Below the pieces are notes generated by a model, which searched no databases, was not told where the DNA came from, and saw nothing but the letters and a program-made list of their open reading frames with translations. From assembly GCA_002205965.3 (NCBI GenBank), contig NADL03000743.1, forward strand, positions 124,001 to 188,000: a DNA stretch of 64,000 nt. The letters run 5' to 3'. The stretch comes from Kappaphycus alvarezii. Its lineage: Eukaryota; Rhodophyta; Florideophyceae; Gigartinales; Solieriaceae. Made by a program: the position numbers and the translations under genes. Shown piece by piece: positions 57,570-64,000 of this stretch (position 1 is its first letter; each line of letters starts with the position of its first letter).

Positions 57570-58024
57570 ATTGAATTTCCGGCAACGTAGGTCGCTGGGT
57601 GGACCGGGGATATTTAGATAGATGATTTAGTGTAGACGACTCCTATTGGTGGATGGAAGAGGTGGCGGTAGAAGGGGCCACTTGTCCTTTAGGAGTGAGA
57701 TTAGACAGTAGTTCTGATTTTGGACTAGCTAGCTTTATAAAGAGAACGATAGGAAGGGTAGTGGAGTAGAGTAAAGAGGTAAGCAACCTTTGGCCCCAAC
57801 TCCAAGGTCTAAAAGCCATCGACTCCTCTGAAGTTTCCCTTTCTCCCGTAAGGTTAAGCGCCCGCCCAATGAACCTTCCCCTTTAGTAGTGCTTCCCTCG
57901 ATCCCTCATTTAGGAGAATATCTGATCCCTTCACGGGTGCCGCGCGTGTTCCAGGTGTCATTTTTGATTTATGGCTACCGACGTACCCTACTGATTTTAT
58001 ATCACAGGATCTGAGGGACTGTAT
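57570..58024. other. Unassigned stretch
   Basis: No gene or repeat recognised. Confidence 0.5.
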
Positions 58025-58620
58025 TATGTCGTGAAATTAATGTCAGAAAAAGACGCAAATGGCACGATACGATTCATCTATGAGACAGTCAGTAGCGGAA
58101 TCTTCCATACGTTTCGCATGGATTTCACAGGAAATCTTGCCGTGACTAGAACGAAGAAGATATTCATTTTGCTTTCACTGGAGCGATTGACGGGCAGTTC
58201 AATTGTGAGAGTGACAGAAAACGGGACAAGTAAGGTTTCCACGCCATTAGTGCAAGAAGAGGTGTTCGGACAGTTCAGAATACAGAAGAAAATTGTGTAA
58301 GATATCGGTCCCTCCTTTATTACAAACAAATTGAAGGTATTTCCGAAAGCAAACGGTCTGGTATGGAAAAAAGTTAGTAATTAATCTATTCAGGCGAATA
58401 GTCGTGCTGAAAGGATGGTGGGCACCATGGGTCGTTCTATCACAAAGGTTGTGCAAAGTTCAGGAAGCGATTGGGGTCGTGTTGTTAGCACTGTGGTCCA
58501 AATAACGCGTTCGTAAGGGTAATGGTGGGTCTCCGCATTTCAAATTGATATTTGGGGTTGATCGCAAGGTGAATTTTCCCTGTTTCTGATGGTTGACATG
58601 TCGGGAACCGGCCAGTCTCG
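58025..58620 (+). pseudogene. Ty3/gypsy integrase core fragment
   Basis: The plus frame 58031-58300 and its continuation past a TAA (58298-58300) read FRMDFTGNLAVTRTKKIFIL, SLERLTGSSIVRVTENG and VQEEVFGQF. Then come DIGPSFITNKL, ANSRAERMVGTMGRSI and VVQSSGSDWGRVV. This is the rve core of a Ty3/gypsy integrase. The catalytic residues are Asp 58121-58123, Asp 58301-58303 and Glu 58409-58411. The second Asp and the Glu are 108 nt apart, i.e. D35E. Catalytic residues survive, but the stop and later frameshifts break the protein. No LTRs were found around it. Confidence 0.85.
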
Positions 58621-59060
58621 AGCTGTAGGTGATGAAAGTGGTATGTATAGGTTCAGAAAGCCCCAAATTGGGATGTATAGTGCGACTTCGGACGGTGAAA
58701 CGCGGGGATGGATCTGTCCGTGACAATGAATTATGAAAAATTCTCGAAAAGAGTGATGCGGAAGAAGGATGACCGGTCCGAATAACCAACTTTAGGGGTG
58801 GGGTATTTATTTTTAGCTCGCACAGCATGGAACGTTGAGGGACCGTGGCAGAAATGGATTGGAACTTACCAGGAATTGATTGGAACGCACCAAATATATG
58901 CACCAAAAAACGCCAAGGGAAAGCGGGCAAAGAGGAGCCTCAACATTCGCCGATTGCGGGCGTATATTGTGCGCAATGTCTTGAGCCCAAAAGAATTTAT
59001 TTTGGGCCTGGTCGAGCAGTGTCCGCAGTGAATGAGAATAGAGTGATTTCTTAAAAAAGG
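58621..59060 (+). other. Region downstream of the gypsy integrase, possibly its C-terminal end
   Basis: The plus frame 58798-59031 (YLFLARTAWNVEGPWQKW region, then a basic Lys/Arg-rich part) may be the remainder of the retroelement, but no chromodomain or GPY/F motif is recognisable. Confidence 0.3.
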
Positions 59061-61279
59061 GGAGGAAGTTGCGATAATGCCGGGAGAGAGTACTGCTGTG
59101 ATGTTAGGTGCTATGGAAGATAATGAAGATGCGATGATGATGCTTTCGCATGCTGGAGTTTCACTGACCTCTTTTGTACTGTGACGTTGCCTATGGTACT
59201 TGCAGAAATTCTAAATTTGTGATCTGAGTTGAAATGCCGATGTTTTTGGAAATAGATTTAATCTTGGTGTAATTGGTGTAAGGAGTTGCCTTAAATTAGA
59301 TATTGGTTTGGGGATGAAAATAGGGCCGGGATAATTCCGGCAAGCCTCTCCAAAGGGGGGGGCTTACAGACAAGATTACCCTCTTATGAACCTTTGGAGG
59401 CCTTATACTCCATTCTGGGGACCAGACGCCTTGGAACATCTTTACCAGGGTAGATAAGTACATAAATGTTTTATGAGGTATTTATACCCAGAAAACCGCG
59501 AGGGCGCGATATAGGGAAATTTAAGAGGAAGGATGTTGGCGCATGTTTTTGACGCAGTACGCCAAGTTTAAAGCATGTTAGATATTTCTAGGAAGGACCG
59601 ACGAGGTCCATGAGTTGTAGCTATATGTTATCCGAGCTCGTTATTTATTGTGTTAACGGGGTCAACCTTTCGATTAATATGTTGCGCTTGTTTTGGGTTA
59701 GGGGAGCAACAGGGGAGAAGAGGAGATTAAGGGTAGAAAATCGACAAGGAAGTGAAAACAATAATTGAATATTGTGCATTTTTCTGTTTAATTTTGCATC
59801 GTCTACGACCGTTGAAAGCTATCTCTAATTAAAAGCTCGCACATAATACATAAAGCAGTTCGATACAAGAAATAGAGTACAGGAGCCCGCAGGAACTGCC
59901 TGCTATCTCTACAATTCTCCACTTAGCAAAGAGAGAATAGCAAATCTCCCTACTAGAGTACATTATAATGTCCCCATGTACCTACTGTACTGAAGGTGCT
60001 TGAATAACTTTAAATTCTAAGTTATATTTTTTAAAAAGCAAATATAAGTACATGAGAGAAACCGAAAAATTTTATTAGGCTAAAGGCCTGTAGGGTTCTG
60101 GGCAGTATATGATTGGTCCTCAGTATCTCTCAAGTCGACATAAACTATGCTCATCGAGCTATTGACCCAGGCCAGATAGAATTGCTCCTCTAAGAAATCA
60201 TAACATCTAAATTTAAATTTATTCTACTAGTATACATACTGTTTCGTAAATAATAACACTATTCTTGCACAAATTCATGTCAAATCCCAGTAATTAAGCG
60301 TCAGTTAGAAGTCTCATCTCTGAATCCTCCATTTTCTCTCACTTGTTTTGCACTAATTTCGGACTGCATAGTCCGCTGGCGAGGCAACCTTGATTTCGAT
60401 CAAATTGCCAGAATCACAAAAACGAAGCTGATATTATCTCGTGCAGACCCCAGTGTGTATCAAAATCGCAACAGAAAATCTTATCATACCAGTTTCCTCT
60501 TGTTCCATATGAAGTACCCATGGACCAGCGTGAATATAAGTCACCCAAAATCTCTTGTCTCTATACAGAACTGCCCTCTTCCTTCTCCTCCTGTTCCTCG
60601 ATTATTCCTTCCTCCGGTTCCCTATTTAAAATTCCAAGCGGTGCTATTCATTTTGAGAGTGCGTCGAATTAATATCTAGTTAAAAATGTTGATTTCGAAT
60701 CGGCAACAAAAAATTTAAAATTTATTAAAAATTACCTTTTCTCAATCCCAAATTGTCTCGCAACTTTGCAGCAAACTCGTATATTGTCCCCTTCATTATC
60801 ATTAAACAAAGTATCCATCTTTTTCAAGGTACCAGCTGTCTCAACTTTATTTATTTAGTTATTTCAAGACTTACTTTTTCTACTTTCAATGGAAAGGAGA
60901 TTCTGCTTACACGTACCATTAGTGATTCCGTATTCGAAGGATTAGCCAAATAAACTAAACTAAAATAAAATGGGGATGTATTTGCCCACTTGATTTATTT
61001 CGGTTTCTGTATTTGGCATTTCATATGCAAAATATATCTATTTGCTTTTCAAAATGTTTACCAGACTTTGGCGAACTGTTGACTTTTTGCTCTAACTGCT
61101 TTTTTGCTTTTCTGCTATCCCCTTCATTGCATGTATTGTGATTGGTACGGAAATGTTGCCGGTAGTCTCGGCCAAAGTAAGTAAAGAGTGCAGTACTGAA
61201 CAATAGGAAGATTTCTTATGTATTACAATAGCCTCTGGGCAGGGGGCTGCTGTTTTAGGTTCTAAAGCGGAATGAAATA
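59061..61279. other. A+T-rich stretch without a supportable gene
   Basis: Only short frames of 60-80 codons without motifs. Composition resembles the A+T-rich blocks at 0.35-15 kb and 38.5-43.7 kb. Confidence 0.5.
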
Positions 61280-61368
61280 GTAAAAAGTACCCTGAAGGAT
61301 ATTCTGGGCCACTACCGAGTATAACTTTCAAATATTAAATCACCCCACATTCCCGCCCGTAAAGAGTA
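61280..61368 (+). mobile_element. 69-bp retroposed tail unit with 10-bp target duplication
   Basis: GTAAAAAGTA at 61280-61289 and GTAAAGAGTA at 61359-61368 (9 of 10 identical) flank a 69-bp insert. The insert reads CCCTGAAGGATATTCTGGGC, then TAACTTTCAAATATTAAATC, then ACCCCACATTCCCGCCC. It is homologous to 31931-32029 and to the minus copy at 33812-33890. Confidence 0.82.
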
Positions 61369-61405
61369 TACAGTGCTGTATTGTGTACTCCAGTAGCAAT
61401 GTGTT

Positions 61406-61449
61406 CCACAGTACAGTACTGTACAGTACGGTAAATTGTGTACAGTACA
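61406..61449. repeat. GTAC palindrome cluster
   Basis: Tandem overlapping CAGTACAGTACTGTACAGTA, then GTACAGTACAT. This is the most regular of the dispersed GTAC clusters. Confidence 0.7.
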
Positions 61450-61883
61450 TTAATGTATAGCTTTGAGAGAAGATGCAATTGAGCGAGCTAAATATTTTTT
61501 AGATACAGTTAAGGTTTTGTGTGTGCGACGCGTAGAGTGCGTACCAGTGAATGTACTATATTCTGGTCATTTTCTAACACAGGAAATACGGTATGCATAT
61601 CGCATGGGGCAATGCACAGTATAGTAACCGTTCGGCCGGTGTATTGAGACAAAAATTTTAATCTGAAACATGATTTTTCGATAAAAATAGCTTATTTCGG
61701 AGCCACTAGCAAACCTCTGGAGGGAGAACCGGAAATGCTTAGTCATTCCATTAGCGAACGGGAAATTCAACCACCGCCAAAATGAGAGCGAAAACGGGGG
61801 ATGAGTATGAAAATAAAATATACTTTAAAACCAGGAAATGAAAGAGCTTAACGCAAGCAACTGGGCTCGCACCAACAGCTATC

Positions 61884-63545
61884 ATGGCTGAGGCAGATCT
61901 GGGTGTGGACCTTGATGGTCCCACAACATATGAACGGCTTCAGATAGCAATATTATATCGAAACAAACACAGAGGGCCCTTCGGCAAACTTGCAACCAAG
62001 TATTCAATTGACAGGTGCAAACTTCATTGCGAGTTTATTCAGTGGAAAGCTGCTGGAGAACGTGAACCTGAATGTGTAGATGACATCAATTTGATTATAA
62101 GGGAGAGAGGGAGGGAGACCAATATTGCTTACGGAAAGCGAGGAGAGACTAATCTGTGAATCGTTCAATCATTACGCAAACATATGTATGCCCTCACCGA
62201 ACAAGATCGGACTGAACTTTTCTCGTCTGTGGTGCAAGACCTACCGCCGAGCAGAAGATTGCATGTGAAATTTCGTGATGGGAAGCCCTTTAAACATTGG
62301 ATATCGGCGTTCATATCCCGTCATCATACGTTGAAAATCAAGTCAATGAGGTTATTTGAAGACAAAAGAACCAAGGTTGTTATTACAGCAAATTTTGGAC
62401 AGCATATTGCTACAGTTAAGGCTGCAATGCATCTTTTAGAGATCACAGACTCCAGATATATTAAATATTGATGAAAAAAGAATCTTTTCCGGTTAATGGC
62501 TGATAGAAGTGGCAGAAAGTCAATTGGACATCGTGACAAGAAATTGGATACGACATTCATAAGCACAAGAGGGAACCTTGACAGAGTTACAATTATGTTT
62601 TTTTGCATCGCTGCCAATAAATCATACAAGCTAGTTGTAGTGTTCCCTGGGAAGAACCCTCACTCCATACGAGTTAGTAGCAATTTGCAAACTGTATTGT
62701 ACTTCCTTCCTGCGTACTATTTCTTCCAACGTGATCCAACTGGGGTAGACTCCGCAATTTTTCTTGACTGGGCAAAGCAGTCGATTGAGGAGAAACCTGC
62801 TTTGAGGGAGGGCGGCAATCACTTGCTGCTCGTCATAGAAGGATACTCATGCCATACAATTTGAGGTCCCTAGTTTATTACGAAAGCGTGGAATTATTAC
62901 TATTGGACTACAGGCTTATACATCTCATGTGCTGCAGCCATTGGATGTTTCACTTTATTCATCCTTCAAGGAACATTTGCGTCAGGGATTTATCAGAATG
63001 TCTAGAACAAAGAAAATTCTGGATGGTTTTTATGTTTCAGTGCTGATGTCGGCTGCATACAATGCATGCGCTACTTACTCTAATATCCGAAGCGGCTTTT
63101 CTCGAACTGGAATTTGTGATTACGAGAACGTATGTGCCTCAGTTGATCAGGTGAAGAAATTTCTTTTTATTGTAATGATTGGGTCCCGGAATTGAGTTTA
63201 GAAGATGCTGTTCCTTCCTTTGAAAAAATATCTAGATCGGTACTACAAGCATTTGAGGTTGACGATGAGGGCACTATTCATGTAGTGACAAAGTACGGGC
63301 AGCATCTCACATCTTTCGCTGTGTTGTTTTCTCTTCAAGAGAGGGAAGAAAAACTGACGCTTGCTGATGCCCGCCGTTTAGAAAGAGAGCAGTAGAAACA
63401 GCGTCGCATCAATTATCCAGGATCTACTGCAGAGAAGCAGTGGTTAACTGCGTTGCACTGTCGTCACGAAATCGCCCTACAGCACCTCAATGAGACGCGT
63501 TTGCAAAGGAGACTGGGGATAAAGCCTCAAATTGGGTTTTTTTAG
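61884..63545 (+). pseudogene. pogo-like (Tc1/mariner superfamily) transposase, DDE_1 type
   Basis: ATG at 61884 (MAEADLGVDLDGPTTYER) starts an N-terminal HTH frame. After an in-frame TGA at 62157 the same frame continues with SRRLHVKFRDGKPFKHWISA and FISRHHTLKIKSMR, equivalent to a CENP-B-type second HTH. The first catalytic Asp is in IDEKRIFS (62470-62472). Then come TTFISTRGNLDRVTIMFF, IFLDWAKQSIEEKP and LLLVIEGYSCHT, where the usual second Asp is Glu (62838-62840). The third acidic residue is in LQPLDVSLYSSFKEHLR (62944-62946). C-terminal frames run to about 63545. The family is known from the pogo/Tigger groups. Terminal repeats were not found. Confidence 0.82.
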
Positions 63546-63872
63546 TGAGCTATATTGTCCATGTCAGCATCACCGTTAAGAGATCATGTTCAGTGTTGGA
63601 CCTGGATATCTGAATAAAATTGGTTTTTGTAATAATCTTGATACCCGACGTACGAGACCCTAATACTTCTTGTGGAATGATAAAATGTCTCAAAATAAAA
63701 TAATAGAACAAAATTGTGCTATTTTTAAGGGTTACTTTGAAGCTTTCTGAAGTCCAATATTGGAGAGCCTCTGGCATAAAGCAATGTAGCCTGGTAGAAA
63801 ATAGATTTGCGGTTGTGCCCTGGGTTATAAACAAGCTTTTACCTGTTCCCGTTCCAATTACTCACTAGTTCT
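63546..63872. other. Unassigned stretch
   Basis: No gene recognised between the pogo-like relic and the gypsy RT start; the minus frame 63550-63834 has no motif. Confidence 0.45.
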
Positions 63873-64000
63873 ATTTAAAAGATACAACTCCGATCTACCT
63901 CCGTTCCCATAGAATGGCTCCAAAATACAACGAAATGGCACGGCAGGAAATAGATATTATGCCAAGTGCAGGAGTAATAACCCCCGCGGCTTTAGAGTGG
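63873..64000 (+). mobile_element. Ty3/gypsy reverse transcriptase start, cut by the window end
   Basis: The plus reading HRMAPKYNEMARQEID followed by AGVITPAALEW is the entry region of a Ty3/gypsy RT ('P-Y-R-x-x-P-x-x-x-x-E-x-x-x-x-I-x-x-L-L-x-x-G-x-I-x-P-S-x-S-x-W'). It continues beyond 64000. It may or may not belong with the integrase fragment at 58 kb; the intervening pogo and tail insertions separate them. Confidence 0.7.

Noticed and set aside
1-64000. tRNA, rRNA, CRISPR arrays, bacterial operons or prophage
   Set aside because: No cloverleaf with a convincing T-arm, no rRNA motifs, no regularly spaced repeats and no operon-like gene packing were seen.

Overview
This is eukaryotic nuclear DNA, gene-poor and rich in transposable elements. 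The evidence is Ty1/copia and Ty3/gypsy retrotransposons, non-LTR retrotransposon fragments, PIF/Harbinger, Tc1 and pogo DNA transposons, a basic helix-loop-helix (bHLH) transcription-factor gene, and splice-site-flanked coding segments. There are no bacterial operons, rRNA or CRISPR. The species is not fixed by the sequence. A compact, apparently intronless gene island set between repeats would fit a florideophyte red alga, but that is a weak inference; other protists, algae or fungi are possible.

Layout. 1-348: piece of a non-LTR reverse transcriptase (minus). 349-15,100: A+T-rich block with little coding signal, one SINE-like repeat, a near-perfect hairpin, and several exon-like minus-strand segments at 4.4-4.9 kb and 9.5-11.8 kb. 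15.2-16.5 kb: a diverged direct duplication. 16.65-20.8 kb: an old, heavily mutated Ty1/copia element on the minus strand. 20.8-24.4 kb: nothing recognisable. 24,391-29,211: a complete young Ty1/copia element with two 250-bp LTRs (7 differences), a 5-bp target duplication, primer-binding site and polypurine tract, but broken protein genes. 29.2-34.6 kb: a mosaic of minus-strand LINE 3' ends and many very short retroposed 'tails', several with clear target-site duplications. 34.6-38.5 kb: mostly unassigned. 38.5-43.7 kb: a second A+T-rich block. 43.7-51.0 kb: a gene island with a bHLH gene (plus) and a downstream gene of unknown function (minus). 51,069-53,939: a complete PIF/Harbinger element with convergent ORF1 and transposase. 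54.1-55.0 kb: a second DDE_Tnp_4-type transposase relic. 56,079-57,567: a Tc1 element with long IR/DR-type inverted repeats. 58.0-58.6 kb: Ty3/gypsy integrase. 61.9-63.5 kb: pogo-like transposase. 63.88-64.0 kb: Ty3/gypsy reverse transcriptase running off the window.

Two themes stand out. First, a family of 50-100 bp insertions carries only a conserved 3' tail (core like TAAAACACCCCAAATTTCC), has 7-10 bp target duplications, and shares that tail with local LINE 3' ends and with a SINE-like repeat. This looks like retroposition of minimal tail units and is the best candidate for something undescribed. Second, all ten of the frameshifts I could polarise (in the bHLH gene, its neighbour and the young copia element) are single-base losses in homopolymer runs. 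Many 'broken' frames here may therefore be assembly errors rather than biology, although some catalytic residues are truly substituted.
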